DNA of 64,000 nt from Pseudomonas phenolilytica (GTDB lineage: Bacteria > Pseudomonadota > Gammaproteobacteria > Pseudomonadales > Pseudomonadaceae): positions 1,876,001 through 1,940,000 of the forward strand of contig NZ_CP058908.1 of NCBI RefSeq assembly GCF_021432765.1, given 5' to 3'. Made by a program: the position numbers and the translations under genes. The notes beneath the pieces were generated by a model. The model worked only from the letters and a program-made list of their open reading frames with translations. It was not told the origin of the DNA and ran no database searches. Below are positions 29,629-39,825 of the stretch, one piece after another (position 1 is the stretch's first letter; each line of letters begins with the position of its first letter).

Positions 29629-30732
29629 ATGGATGCTGAGGTTTTGGTGAGTTCCCGCAGAATGCGGTCGTGGCTGGCAGGCGGCGGCGCCCTGGCGATC
29701 CTGCTGCTGGTCGGGGGCGGCTATAGCCAGGCCGAAAGCGCCGCACCGACCGCTACGGGCTCCGCCTTGCAGTCATCTGTCGGTACGGCGCAGGCCGAGA
29801 TGACGCGTGAGGAGCAGCTGAACCGCAAGCAGCGCGAGCTGGAGGCGGCCGGGCAGGAGAAGCAGCAGCTGCAGGAGCGGCTTCGTAGCGAGAAGGGCTC
29901 GCTGGATTCCGCCCTGCTGCAGCTTGCCAGCGCCAAGTCGCTGATCCACCAGGAGATCGAAGACTTCCTCAAACAACCAGCCGGCCAGGAACGCCTGGAC
30001 GGACTGCTTGCCGACTACCGACGTGGCTCTGAGGCTGAGCAGGCCGCGCGGCAGCGCGTGCAGGCGGCCGAAGAGGAGTTGGGGCGGCAGCATCTGAAAT
30101 ACGCTCAGCTCACCCGTGAAGTGGAGCGCCTGACCGCGCTGCTGGCGTCCGAGGCGCGCGAGCGCAACGCCAAGAAGGTTCAGGCCATTGCCAGACGCCT
30201 GGAACGTACCCTGCATTTCAACGAGTCGGTGTCGTTCCGCTGTTCGACCAGCAAGAGCATGGCGGCCTGCCTGGCCGAGCATCGCAACGACAGCCGCATG
30301 TCGCAGTGGGTGCAGGAGCGTTACCAGCGCGTGTTGGGTGAGGAGCTGCGCGACGAGATCGACAGCCTGCAGCTGGATCCGAACTGGTATTCCTACCGCG
30401 CCAGGGCAGATTTCTCCGAAGCGAGCATGAACCTGGATGGCACGGTCAGTGCCGAAGTGACCATCGAGGCGGCGATCAAGCCGAAGAAGGTCATGCCCTG
30501 CGCCATCCTCGGCGTGAGCAGCGAACTGTGCGATGCGCGCAGCTATTCGCTGATCGTGCGCAGCAACCGCTTCAACGATCAGGTGCGTATCAACGACCAG
30601 GTTCACGGCGCGACGCCGGTGTCGTTGATCCTCGAGAGCGGCGAGTACGATGTGCAGGTGACGCATGAAGGCGTCACCCAGACGCGCAAGCTGTCGCTGG
30701 ACGACGATCGCGTCGTCAATTTCCGCTTCTGA
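29629..30732 (+). CDS. Unrecognised exported/anchored coiled-coil protein with PEGA-like C-terminus
   Basis: I do not recognise this as a named gene. The 367-residue product has a basic N-terminus, one membrane segment at about 15–31 (AGGGALAILLLVGGG), and a long Glu/Gln/Arg-rich coiled coil over roughly 55–180. A middle part carries four cysteines (FRCSTSKSMAACL, MPCAILGVSSELCDA). The C-terminal strand repeat (GATPVSLILESGEYDVQVTHEG) resembles a PEGA domain. The start is uncertain: ATG 29629 or 29662. It lies 174 bases after mreD and 94 before maf, so an envelope role linked to cell shape is a guess from context. A hairpin follows. Confidence 0.75.
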   Translation: MDAEVLVSSRRMRSWLAGGGALAILLLVGGGYSQAESAAPTATGSALQSSVGTAQAEMTREEQLNRKQRELEAAGQEKQQLQERLRSEKGSLDSALLQLASAKSLIHQEIEDFLKQPAGQERLDGLLADYRRGSEAEQAARQRVQAAEEELGRQHLKYAQLTREVERLTALLASEARERNAKKVQAIARRLERTLHFNESVSFRCSTSKSMAACLAEHRNDSRMSQWVQERYQRVLGEELRDEIDSLQLDPNWYSYRARADFSEASMNLDGTVSAEVTIEAAIKPKKVMPCAILGVSSELCDARSYSLIVRSNRFNDQVRINDQVHGATPVSLILESGEYDVQVTHEGVTQTRKLSLDDDRVVNFRF

Positions 30733-30741
30733 TTTTCGCGC

Positions 30742-30763
30742 GCCCGGCCGATTCCGGCCGGGC
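30742..30763 (+). terminator. Hairpin after the coiled-coil/PEGA gene
   Basis: GCCCGGCC and GGCCGGGC pair around a 6-base loop, starting 9 bases past the stop. No strong T-tract follows, so it may be a weak terminator before maf. Confidence 0.5.
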
Positions 30764-30826
30764 CATTCGCTTCCCTGATACCGGCGCGTGTGCGACCCTT
30801 TCCTGCATTTCTCGACAGGGTCCGCA

Positions 30827-31417
30827 ATGAGCAGCTTGTATCTCGCCTCGGCGTCGCCGCGACGTCGTGAACTCCTGCAACAGATCGGTGTGCCGTTTTC
30901 CCTCCTGGCGGTGAGCGTCGACGAGACGCCGCTGCCCGACGAGGCGGCCGAGGACTACGTCCGGCGCGTGGCGCTGGACAAGGCCCGCGCCGGGCTTGCC
31001 GTCCTGCCTGACGCGAATGCCTGCGTGCTTGCCGCCGATACCAGCGTGGTGCTGGATCAGCGCATTCTCGGCAAACCGGCGGATCGGGCCGATGGACTGG
31101 CCATGCTGGCCGCGCTGTCCGGGCGCAGCCATCGCGTGCTGACCGCCATTGTGCTGGCGAACCGATGCGCCTGCGAGGTGCGCCTGGTCGACAGCGAGGT
31201 CGAGTTTCGCTCCATCGATGCGTCGGAGGCGCAAGCCTACTGGGACAGTGGTGAGCCGCGAGACAAGGCGGGCGGCTATGCCATTCAAGGTTGGGGGGCG
31301 GTGTTCGTCAGCCAGCTGCACGGCAGCTATTCGGCGGTGGTTGGCCTGCCATTGTGCGAAACGGCGCAGCTGCTCGACCGCTTCGGATTGCCGCGCTGGA
31401 GCAAAAGCGCCGGTTAG
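30827..31417 (+). CDS. maf: Maf-family nucleotide pyrophosphatase
   Basis: A 196-residue house-cleaning nucleotide pyrophosphatase acting on dTTP/UTP or modified nucleotides. The start [18 protein letters not shown] is the family signature, with catalytic acidic residues in [18 protein letters not shown] and a conserved [13 protein letters not shown] loop. The YhdE group is most likely because rng and yhdP follow, as in E. coli. Confidence 0.95.
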   Translation: MSSLYLASASPRRRELLQQIGVPFSLLAVSVDETPLPDEAAEDYVRRVALDKARAGLAVLPDANACVLAADTSVVLDQRILGKPADRADGLAMLAALSGRSHRVLTAIVLANRCACEVRLVDSEVEFRSIDASEAQAYWDSGEPRDKAGGYAIQGWGAVFVSQLHGSYSAVVGLPLCETAQLLDRFGLPRWSKSAG

Positions 31418-31510
31418 AGCCTGTGGCTGCGGCGTTTATGTCGTTAGAATCGGCGCAGACCTGACAGCTGCGGCTGCTTCAAATCCGCTTTTCGGCCGAG
31501 AAAAACGACA

Positions 31511-32968
31511 ATGAGCGAAGAGATCCTGATGAACATCACCCCCATGGAATCGCGGGTCGCGGTGGTGGAGAACGGCGTCCTGCAGGAGGTGCACGTCGAG
31601 CGCACCCAGCGCCGCGGCATTGTCGGCAACATCTACAAGGGCAAGGTGGTGCGGGTGCTGCCGGGCATGCAGGCGGCGTTCGTCGATATCGGCCTGGATC
31701 GCGCGGCGTTCATCCACGCTTCGGAGATTTCAGCGCGCGAAGGCAACGCCGTCGAACCGATCAGTGCCCTGGTGCACGACGGCCAGAGCCTGGTGGTGCA
31801 AGTCACCAAGGACCCGATCGGCACCAAGGGCGCGCGGCTGACCACGCAGCTATCGATTCCGTCGCGCTACCTGGTCTACATGCCGCGCACCAGCCACGTC
31901 GGCATCTCCCTGCGGATCGAGGAGGAGGCCGAACGCGAACGGCTCAAGCAAATCGTCGCCGAATGCGTTGCCGCCGAAGGGATCGAAGAGGCCGGCGGGT
32001 TCATTCTGCGCACGGCTGCCGAGGGGGCCGGGCGCGACGAGATTCTCATGGATATCCGCTACCTGCGCCGGCTGTGGGAACAGATCGCCGGGCAGATGAA
32101 GACCGCCACGGCGCCTTCGCTGATCTACGAGGACCTGACGCTGGCGATGCGCACGCTGCGCGATCTGGTCAACCCGCGCATCGAGAAGATCCGCATCGAT
32201 TCGCGGGAGAACTTTCAGAAGGTCAGCCAGTTCGTTGGCGAGCTGATGCCCGAGCTGCGCGATCGTCTCGAACACTACCCGGGCGAACGGCCGATCTTCG
32301 ACCTCTACGGCGTCGAGGATGAGATCCAGAAGGCGCTGGAGCGCAAGGTGATGCTCAAGTCCGGCGGCTACCTGATCATCGACCCGGCCGAGGCGATGAC
32401 CACCATCGACGTCAATACCGGCGCCTTCGTGGGCCATCGGACGCTGGAAGAAACCATCTTCAAGACCAATCTGGAGTCCGCTACGGCGATCGCCCGCCAG
32501 CTGCGTCTGCGCAATATCGGCGGCATCATCATCATCGACTTCATCGACATGGAAGACGAGGAGCATCGTCGCCAAGTGCTGCGTACGCTGGAAAAACAGC
32601 TCGAACGCGACCACGCCAAGACCAACATCATCGGTATCACCGAGCTCGGCCTGGTACAGATGACCCGCAAGCGCACCCGCGAAAGTCTTGAGCAGGTGCT
32701 TTGCGAGCCCTGCGCCAGCTGCCAGGGGCGCGGCAAGCTGAAGACCCCGGAAACCGTCTGCTACGAGATCTTTCGCGAGATTCTGCGTGAGGCCCGTGCC
32801 TACCAGCCGGAAGGTTATCGGGTGCTGGCCAATCAGAAGGTCATCGACCGGCTGCTCGACGAGGAATCGGGCAACGTCGCCGATCTGGAAAGCTTCATCG
32901 GCCGCTCGATCAAGTTCCAGGTCGAGAGCATGTATTCGCAGGAACAGTACGACGTGGTGCTGCTCTGA
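31511..32968 (+). CDS. rng: Ribonuclease G
   Basis: RNase G matures the 5' end of 16S rRNA and degrades some mRNAs. At 485 residues it has the normal length. It has an N-terminal S1-type RNA-binding domain (GNIYKGKVVRVLPGMQAAFVDIG), the catalytic DVNTGAFVG stretch with its metal-binding aspartates, and a zinc-link CEPCASC motif for dimer pairing. No C-terminal scaffold is present, which separates it from RNase E. Confidence 0.97.
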   Translation: MSEEILMNITPMESRVAVVENGVLQEVHVERTQRRGIVGNIYKGKVVRVLPGMQAAFVDIGLDRAAFIHASEISAREGNAVEPISALVHDGQSLVVQVTKDPIGTKGARLTTQLSIPSRYLVYMPRTSHVGISLRIEEEAERERLKQIVAECVAAEGIEEAGGFILRTAAEGAGRDEILMDIRYLRRLWEQIAGQMKTATAPSLIYEDLTLAMRTLRDLVNPRIEKIRIDSRENFQKVSQFVGELMPELRDRLEHYPGERPIFDLYGVEDEIQKALERKVMLKSGGYLIIDPAEAMTTIDVNTGAFVGHRTLEETIFKTNLESATAIARQLRLRNIGGIIIIDFIDMEDEEHRRQVLRTLEKQLERDHAKTNIIGITELGLVQMTRKRTRESLEQVLCEPCASCQGRGKLKTPETVCYEIFREILREARAYQPEGYRVLANQKVIDRLLDEESGNVADLESFIGRSIKFQVESMYSQEQYDVVLL

Positions 32969-33008
32969 GCCGAATGCACGTCAGGCCTGAGCCGCGGAGC
33001 GCTGCCGG

Positions 33009-36000
33009 ATGAATCGCCTCGCCCGTTTTCTCGCCGTGCTGCTGCGCCAGTCGCTGTCGATTGCGGCGCTGGGGCTGGTCGTCGCGGCGCTGTATGTCAG
33101 CCTGGGCCGGCAACTGGTGCCGCTGGTCGCCGAATATCGTCTGCAGGCGCAAGACAAAGCCGCCGAGCTGCTGGCAATGCCGGTCCAGCTGGGACGCCTC
33201 GAAGGGCGCTGGCAAGGCCTGGCGCCGCAGCTGCTGGCGCACGATGTGCTGCTGGGCGAGGGCGCGGCGGCGATGCACCTGGAGCGACTGGTGGTGGTGC
33301 CGGATATCGCGGCCAGCCTATGGGCGCGCGAGTTACGCCTGGCGACGCTGCGTTTCGAGGGTGTGCGCCTGAGTCTGACGCAGGATGCCGATGGCCGTTG
33401 GCGAGTCGAAGGACTGCCGGCGCAAGACGAGCATTCGCCCTCCGATCCCGCCAAGCTCCTGCGCTCGCTGCAGAAGATTCGCGCGCTGGTGCTGCTCGAC
33501 AGCCAGCTGACCGTGGAGCCCTTTGGTGAGGCGCCACTGACGCTGACTTACGCCAATCTCAGCCTGCAAAGCGATGGCGGAAACCTGCGCCTGGACGGGC
33601 GCACTGTATTGCCCGATGGCCAGCCGCTGGCGCTGCAGGCTCGGGCGCAGGTGCAGCCCGAGCGCTGGCGGCAGGCAGCGCTCGACGTATATCTGAGCCT
33701 GCCGCAGAGCGACTGGGCGGCCTGGCTGCCGAAGAAGCTGACCGCCGACTGGCGGCTCGACCGCGTGCGGGCTGGTGGCGAGGCTTGGCTCAGCTGGCGG
33801 CAGGAGCACCTCGCGCGAGCGGTGCTGCGCCTGGATGCGCCGCGGGTCGAAGCGGCTTATGGCGAACGCCCGGTGCAAGGGCTCGACGATCTGGCTTTGA
33901 CCGCCTATGCCGAGCGCACCGAGCGTGGCTATCGGCTGCTGATCGATGAGCTCGCCTTCAATCTGGGCGACGCGCGCTGGGGCGAGGCGCGCCTGCTTGT
34001 CGAGCACGACGAACACAGCAACAGTTGGCAGCTGCAGGCCGATCGTCTGGGAATCGCGCCGCTGGCGACCCTGACGCAAGCGCTGGCGCCATTGCCGGAA
34101 AGCGCCGCGCAGATTCTTGTCGACCTCGCGCCACGCGGTACGCTGCGTGCGCTGCAGGCCCACTATCGCCCCGGATTGACCGGCGCCGAGCGACTGCAGT
34201 TCGCTGCGCAGCTCGATCAGGTGACGATCGGCGCGCACCACTGGATCCCCGCGGCCGAACATGTCAGCGGCAGCATCCAAGGCGATCTCGCTGGCGGCGA
34301 GGTGCGCATCGACAGCCAGGATTTCGCCCTGCATCTGGCGCCACTGTTCCCCCAGCCTTGGCGTTACCGCCAGGCGCAGGGGCGGCTGCGCTGGAGCCTG
34401 GATGAGCAGGCCTTCACCCTGGTGGCGCCCTATCTGAGGCTGGACGGCGAGGAAGGTCAGCTGGCCGGTGACTTCCTCATCCGTCTGAATCGAGACCCGG
34501 CCGTCGAGGACTACATGGACCTGCGCGTCGGCCTCACGCAGGGCGATGCGCGCTACACGGAGAAATACCTGCCGACCCGTTCGCCGGCGCTGAGTCCGGC
34601 GCTCAGCGAATGGCTGCACACGGCAATTCGCGGCGGCGCCATCGAACAGGGCTATTTCCAGTACCAGGGCAGTCTGCACAAGGACGCCGTCGACGGCGCG
34701 CGCAGCATTAGCCTGTATTTCAAGGTGCGCGATGCCGAGCTGGCCTATCAGCCGGGCTGGCCCGCGCTGCGCGAAGGGCGTGGCGAGGTGCTGATCGAGG
34801 ACAGTGGCGTGCGCGTGCGGCTCGCCGAGGGCCGCATTCTCGACAGCCGCGTGCAGAACGCCACGGCCGAAATTCCGCATGCCGCCCCTGGACAGAAGCC
34901 GCGTCTGGCGATCAACGGACAATTGCAGAGCAGTGTCGGTGACGGACTGAAGATCCTGCGCGAGGCGCCGCTAGGTGCCGCCGAAATTTTCGCCGGCTGG
35001 CAGGGCGAGGGTGAGCTGGACGGCTCGCTGGCGCTGCTGATCCCACTGGCCAAGGGCGAGCCGCCACACGTCCTGGTCGATTTCGCCAGCCGCGCGGCGA
35101 CGCTGCGCATGGCCAGTCCCGAGCTGGACTTCGCCCAGCTCTCCGGGCAGTTCCGCTATGACACCGATGCCGGCTTCAGCGCCCGCGACATCCGCGCGCA
35201 GCTGTTCGGGCGGTCAGTGCGGGGCAGTGCCGTGGCGACCGGCGACCGGCGCAATCCGGCGACGCGCATCGAAGCGCAGGGCGATATCGCCCTGCAGCGT
35301 CTGGCGTCCTGGCTGGGGCTGCCGCGACCGCTGCCCGCCAGCGGCGAACTGCCCTATCAGCTACGTCTGGATCTGGCCGGCGCGGATAGCCGCCTGCAGC
35401 TCGACTCTTCGCTGGCCGGGCTGGCCATCGAGCTGCCGGCACCCTTCGGCAAGCCGGCTGGCGAACGGCGCGACACCACCCTGCGCATGACGCTGCAGGG
35501 CGCCGAGCGTCGCTACGCCGTGCAGCATGGCGAGCTCGCGTCCCTGAACTTCGCGGCGCCGGCGAGCGACTGGCAGGCCGGGCGTGGTGAATTGCGGCTC
35601 GGCTCCGGCGCGGCGGCACTGCCGACAGCGCGCGGTCTGCGCGTGCGCGGGCGGCTGGAGCAGCTCGACTGGCAGGCGTGGCAGAGCGTGCGCGAGCGCT
35701 ATCTGCCGGCCGGCGGTGGCGCGACGACGGTTCCGCTGCTGCGCGAAGCACAGCTGGATATCGGCCGTTTCGATGGTTTCGGTACGCGCATCGACGCGCT
35801 TGCTGTCGGACTGCGCCGTACGACCGAGGCCTGGACGCTCAACCTGGGCAGCGATCTGATCAGCGGGGCGGTACAGCTACCGGATGCCGAGGGCGCGCCG
35901 CTCGTGGCGGATCTGCAGCGTCTGCGCCTGCCAGTCGCCGAATCCGCTACCGAGCCGGCGCAGCGTAGCGATCCGTTGGCCGATGTCGATCCGACGCGTC

Positions 36001-36812
36001 TGCCGGCGATGGACATCACCGTCGCCGAGGTGGTGCAGGGCGAGGCGCCGCTGGGTCGCTGGGCGCTGAAGATGCGCCCGGTAGCCAATGGCGTGGCGTT
36101 CTCGGCGTTGGATCTGAATCTGAAAGGCTTGCGCATCGAGGGCGCCGGCGAGTGGCGCGCCGGGCGCAGCGCGTTCAAGGGGCGGCTGTCCGGTGGCAAC
36201 CTGGCGGATGTGCTGTTGGCGTGGGGCTTTGCACCCTCGACCACCAGCGAGCGTTTCCGCATGGATGTCGATGGCAGCTGGCCGGGTTCGCCGGCCTGGT
36301 TCGGCCTGGCGCGCTTCTCCGGGAACATGCAGCCGCGGCTGCGCAATGGCCAGTTTGTCGAGGTCGAAGGGAGCGCGCAGGCGTTGCGGGTATTCGGTCT
36401 ACTCAATTTCAACTCGATCGGTCGCCGGCTACGCCTGGATTTCTCCGATCTGTTCGGCAAGGGGCTGAGTTACGACCGCATGGGCGGCGAGCTGCAGGCC
36501 AGCGACGGAATCTACCGCACCCGCGAGCCGATCACCGTGACCGGGCCATCGAGCAATCTTGAGCTCAATGGCACGCTGGACATGGTGAATGATCGCATCG
36601 ATGCGAAACTGCTGGTCACGCTACCGGTGAGCAACAACCTGCCGCTGGCAGCGTTGATTGTCGGCGCGCCGGCGGTCGGCGGTGCGTTGTTCGTGGTCGA
36701 TAAGTTGCTGGGCGACAAGGTTGCCCGGTTCGCCAGCGTTCAGTACAACGTCGAGGGTCCCTGGCAATCGCCGCAGATCAGCTTCGACAAGCCATTCGAG
36801 AAGCCCAATTGA
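33009..36812 (+). CDS. yhdP: YhdP-family AsmA-like phospholipid transport protein
   Basis: A 1267-residue protein with one N-terminal membrane helix (about 12–35) and a very long beta-rich periplasmic part with a DUF3971/AsmA-like C-terminus (RLRLDFSDLFGKGLSYDRMGG; GALFVVDKLLGDKV near the end). YhdP, TamB and YdbH form bridges that carry phospholipids from the inner to the outer membrane. Length, start and the rng–yhdP order agree with the family. It opens 40 bases after rng. Confidence 0.93.
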   Translation: MNRLARFLAVLLRQSLSIAALGLVVAALYVSLGRQLVPLVAEYRLQAQDKAAELLAMPVQLGRLEGRWQGLAPQLLAHDVLLGEGAAAMHLERLVVVPDIAASLWARELRLATLRFEGVRLSLTQDADGRWRVEGLPAQDEHSPSDPAKLLRSLQKIRALVLLDSQLTVEPFGEAPLTLTYANLSLQSDGGNLRLDGRTVLPDGQPLALQARAQVQPERWRQAALDVYLSLPQSDWAAWLPKKLTADWRLDRVRAGGEAWLSWRQEHLARAVLRLDAPRVEAAYGERPVQGLDDLALTAYAERTERGYRLLIDELAFNLGDARWGEARLLVEHDEHSNSWQLQADRLGIAPLATLTQALAPLPESAAQILVDLAPRGTLRALQAHYRPGLTGAERLQFAAQLDQVTIGAHHWIPAAEHVSGSIQGDLAGGEVRIDSQDFALHLAPLFPQPWRYRQAQGRLRWSLDEQAFTLVAPYLRLDGEEGQLAGDFLIRLNRDPAVEDYMDLRVGLTQGDARYTEKYLPTRSPALSPALSEWLHTAIRGGAIEQGYFQYQGSLHKDAVDGARSISLYFKVRDAELAYQPGWPALREGRGEVLIEDSGVRVRLAEGRILDSRVQNATAEIPHAAPGQKPRLAINGQLQSSVGDGLKILREAPLGAAEIFAGWQGEGELDGSLALLIPLAKGEPPHVLVDFASRAATLRMASPELDFAQLSGQFRYDTDAGFSARDIRAQLFGRSVRGSAVATGDRRNPATRIEAQGDIALQRLASWLGLPRPLPASGELPYQLRLDLAGADSRLQLDSSLAGLAIELPAPFGKPAGERRDTTLRMTLQGAERRYAVQHGELASLNFAAPASDWQAGRGELRLGSGAAALPTARGLRVRGRLEQLDWQAWQSVRERYLPAGGGATTVPLLREAQLDIGRFDGFGTRIDALAVGLRRTTEAWTLNLGSDLISGAVQLPDAEGAPLVADLQRLRLPVAESATEPAQRSDPLADVDPTRLPAMDITVAEVVQGEAPLGRWALKMRPVANGVAFSALDLNLKGLRIEGAGEWRAGRSAFKGRLSGGNLADVLLAWGFAPSTTSERFRMDVDGSWPGSPAWFGLARFSGNMQPRLRNGQFVEVEGSAQALRVFGLLNFNSIGRRLRLDFSDLFGKGLSYDRMGGELQASDGIYRTREPITVTGPSSNLELNGTLDMVNDRIDAKLLVTLPVSNNLPLAALIVGAPAVGGALFVVDKLLGDKVARFASVQYNVEGPWQSPQISFDKPFEKPN

Positions 36813-36870
36813 GGTGGCTGCGCGTTAGCGTTGCCAACGGTTCTTTCTTTGCATTATCGGTGTTCATTCC

Positions 36871-37716
36871 ATGTCGCTCGCGGTCATTCAGATGGTCAGC
36901 CAGGCCGATGTCGAGGCCAACCTGCGCAGCGCGCGGGCTCTGCTCGAACAGGCCGCGGCAGCCGGTGCGCGGCTTGCGGTGCTGCCGGAAAACTTCGCGG
37001 CGATGGGCCGTAGCGATCTGCCGACGCTCGGCCGTGCCGAGGCGGCAGGCGAGGGGCCGATCCTGCCGTGGTTGAAACAGACCGCGCGCGACCTCAGGTT
37101 ATGGATCGTGGCCGGAACGCTACCGTTGCCGCCGGACGATCACCCGCAGGCGCGACCGCACGCCTGTTCGCTTTTGTTCGACGAGCATGGGCAGCGGGTC
37201 GCGCGTTACGACAAGCTGCACCTGTTCGATGTGGACGTCGCGGATACTCGCGGTCGCTACCGTGAGTCGGACGACTACGCGCCGGGCGATGCGCTGGTGG
37301 TGGTCGATACGCCGCTCGGGCGGCTGGGGATGACGGTCTGTTACGACCTGCGCTTTCCCGAGCTGTACACGGCGCTGCGGCTGGCCGGTGCCGAGCTGAT
37401 CAGCGCGCCTTCGGCGTTCACCGCGGTGACCGGCGCGGCGCACTGGCAAACGCTGGTGCGCGCCCGGGCCATCGAGACGCAGTGCTATATGCTGGCTGCG
37501 GCGCAGGGTGGTGCTCATCCCGGCGGCCGGCTGACCCACGGTCATTCGTCTATCGTTGACCCTTGGGGGCGCATTCTGTGCGAGCAGGCCGATGGCGAGG
37601 CTGCATTGACGGCCCGGCGCGACGCCGCGGAGCAATTGGCCATTCGCCAGCGCATGCCGCTGACCGGCCACCGACGATTTGAAGTGCCGTGCCTGGTCAC
37701 GGCGAGTTTGGAGTGA
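36871..37716 (+). CDS. Nitrilase-superfamily amidohydrolase (Nit type)
   Basis: A 281-residue carbon–nitrogen hydrolase with the Glu–Lys–Cys triad: E in [11 protein letters not shown] in RYDKLHLFD and C in [10 protein letters not shown]. The overall pattern fits Nit1/NitA enzymes that hydrolyse deaminated glutathione, a metabolite-repair role. It lies between yhdP and tldD, 58 bases after the first and 2 bases before the second. Confidence 0.93.
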   Translation: MSLAVIQMVSQADVEANLRSARALLEQAAAAGARLAVLPENFAAMGRSDLPTLGRAEAAGEGPILPWLKQTARDLRLWIVAGTLPLPPDDHPQARPHACSLLFDEHGQRVARYDKLHLFDVDVADTRGRYRESDDYAPGDALVVVDTPLGRLGMTVCYDLRFPELYTALRLAGAELISAPSAFTAVTGAAHWQTLVRARAIETQCYMLAAAQGGAHPGGRLTHGHSSIVDPWGRILCEQADGEAALTARRDAAEQLAIRQRMPLTGHRRFEVPCLVTASLE

Positions 37717-37718
37717 CT

Positions 37719-39161
37719 ATGAGTGAACTGCTGTTGCCCGCCGTCGAGCGGCTTCTGACCCCCGGCGGCCTGGGCATTGATGACCTGCCTGTGCTGCTGG
37801 CGGAACTCGCCGGGCCGGGTATCGACGCGGCCGATCTGTATTTTCAGGACCAGGTCAGCGAGTCCTGGGTGCTGGAGGATGGCATCGTCAAGGAGGGCGG
37901 CTTCCACCTGGAGCAGGGCGTTGGTGTTCGCGCGTTGTCCGGCGAGAAGACCGGCTTCGCCTACAGCAATGCGATCACCGCCGAGGCGCTGCGCCAGGCG
38001 GCGCAGGCAGCTCGTTCGATTGCCCGTAGCGGCCAACAGGGCAGCGTGCAGGTGCTGTCGCGGGCGGCCTTTGCGTCGCTGTACAGCCAGGATAATCCAC
38101 TGGACGGGTTGAGCCGGGCGGAAAAGGTCGAGCTGCTCAAGCGCATCGATGTCGCCACGCGAGCGCTCGACCCGCGCATCAAGCAGGTTACGGTGAGTCT
38201 GGCCGGCGTCTGGGAACACATTCTGGTTGCCGGTATGGATGGCGGCATGGCGGCCGATGTCAGGCCGCTGGTGCGTTTCAACGTCAGCGTGATCGTCGAA
38301 CAGAACGGTCGCCGCGAGCGGGGCGGTCAGGGCGGCGGCGGACGGCTGGGTTATCAGTATTTCCTCAGCGAGGACCGCGCGATGGGCTATGCGCGCGAAG
38401 CGTTGCGCCAGGCACTGGTCAATCTCGAGGCGCAACCGGCACCTGCCGGCAGCCTGCCGGTGGTGCTCGGCCCGGGCTGGTCCGGTGTGCTGCTGCACGA
38501 GGCAGTCGGCCACGGACTGGAGGGAGACTTCAACCGCAAGGGCAGTTCGGCTTACAGCGGGCGTATCGGTCAGCAGGTGGCCTCGAAGCTGTGCACCATC
38601 GTCGACGACGGTACCCTGGCCGATCGGCGCGGCTCGCTTAGCGTGGATGACGAGGGCACGCCGACGCAGTGCACCACGCTGATCGAGAACGGCGTGCTCA
38701 AGGGTTACATCCAGGACAAGCTGAATGCGCGCCTGATGGGTGTGGCGCCCACCGGTAACGGCCGGCGCGAGTCCTATGCGCACCTGCCGATGCCGCGCAT
38801 GACCAACACTTACATGCTGGCCGGCGAGAGCGATCCCGAAGAGATCATCCGTTCGGTCAAGCGCGGCCTCTACTGCGCCAGCCTCGGTGGCGGCCAAGTG
38901 GATATCACCAGCGGCAAGTTCGTGTTCTCCACCAGCGAGGCCTATCTGATCGAAGATGGACGGATCACGGCACCGGTCAAGGGCGCGACGCTGATCGGCA
39001 ACGGCCCGGAGGTGATGACGCGGGTGTCGATGGTCGGTAACGATCTGGCGCTGGACAGCGGCGTCGGCACCTGTGGCAAGGATGGCCAGTCGGTGCCTGT
39101 GGGTGTCGGTCAGCCGACGTTGAAGATCGACGAGATCACCGTTGGCGGAACGGGCGCCTGA
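37719..39161 (+). CDS. tldD: Metalloprotease TldD
   Basis: TldD forms a heterodimer with PmbA/TldE that degrades peptides and matures microcin- or antitoxin-type proteins. The zinc motif HEAVGH near residue 260 ([14 protein letters not shown]) identifies the catalytic subunit. The ATG at 37719 (480 aa) follows GGAG and gives the normal N-terminus [18 protein letters not shown]. It ends convergent with darP, with a small hairpin (39162–39178) between. Confidence 0.97.
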   Translation: MSELLLPAVERLLTPGGLGIDDLPVLLAELAGPGIDAADLYFQDQVSESWVLEDGIVKEGGFHLEQGVGVRALSGEKTGFAYSNAITAEALRQAAQAARSIARSGQQGSVQVLSRAAFASLYSQDNPLDGLSRAEKVELLKRIDVATRALDPRIKQVTVSLAGVWEHILVAGMDGGMAADVRPLVRFNVSVIVEQNGRRERGGQGGGGRLGYQYFLSEDRAMGYAREALRQALVNLEAQPAPAGSLPVVLGPGWSGVLLHEAVGHGLEGDFNRKGSSAYSGRIGQQVASKLCTIVDDGTLADRRGSLSVDDEGTPTQCTTLIENGVLKGYIQDKLNARLMGVAPTGNGRRESYAHLPMPRMTNTYMLAGESDPEEIIRSVKRGLYCASLGGGQVDITSGKFVFSTSEAYLIEDGRITAPVKGATLIGNGPEVMTRVSMVGNDLALDSGVGTCGKDGQSVPVGVGQPTLKIDEITVGGTGA

Positions 39162-39197
39162 AGCCGCTTGAGGCGGCTGGACGGCGCGTGGCCTGGC

Positions 39198-39719
39198 TTA
39201 TTTCAGCCCGCGCTTGGTTTCATCAAGGTCGCGGATGTATTTGAAGATCTTGCGGCTCGCCGCCGGCGGTTTGTTGTGCGCGGCCTCATGCTGGGCATGG
39301 CGGATCAGGCCGCGCAGGTGCTGGCGGTCGGTGTCGGGGTAATCGGTGACGAAGGCTTCCAGCGTTTCATCGTTGCCGGCGATCAGACGATCGCGCCAGC
39401 GCTCCAGGGCATGAAAGCGTTCGTTGTACTGGCGGGTGGAGGCGTCGAGTTGGTCGACCAGCGCCAGGATGGCGTCGATGTCCTGTCCACGCATCAGCTT
39501 GCCGATGTATTGGATGTGGCGTTTGCGGGCGATGTGTGCGGTGTGTTTAGGCGCATCGGCGAGCGCCTTGCGCAGCGCGTCGCTCAACGGCAGGCGCTCG
39601 ATCAGGTCGGGCTTGAGTGTGGTCAGGCGTTCGCCCAGTTCCTGCAGCGCGTGCAGCTCGCGCTTGACCTGGGATTTGCTCTTCTCGTCGAAAACGCCGT
39701 CGTCGGAGTATTCAGGCAT
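39198..39719 (-). CDS. darP: Ribosome-associated protein DarP (YjgA)
   Basis: A 173-residue helical, charged protein that assists late 50S subunit assembly. The [19 protein letters not shown] start and the [10 protein letters not shown] segment are typical of the DUF615/YjgA family. It lies on the opposite strand between tldD and pmbA, an order I recall from P. aeruginosa. Confidence 0.95.
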   Translation of the reverse strand: MPEYSDDGVFDEKSKSQVKRELHALQELGERLTTLKPDLIERLPLSDALRKALADAPKHTAHIARKRHIQYIGKLMRGQDIDAILALVDQLDASTRQYNERFHALERWRDRLIAGNDETLEAFVTDYPDTDRQHLRGLIRHAQHEAAHNKPPAASRKIFKYIRDLDETKRGLK

Positions 39720-39825
39720 GGGGATGGTCCATTGGGAAATGCCGCCATGATAACAGCAGCCTTGCCGGGCCGGTTCTGCCGTCGGCGGGCTGAGTCACGA
39801 TCGAATGCGGGGCTTGGGAGTTCTT

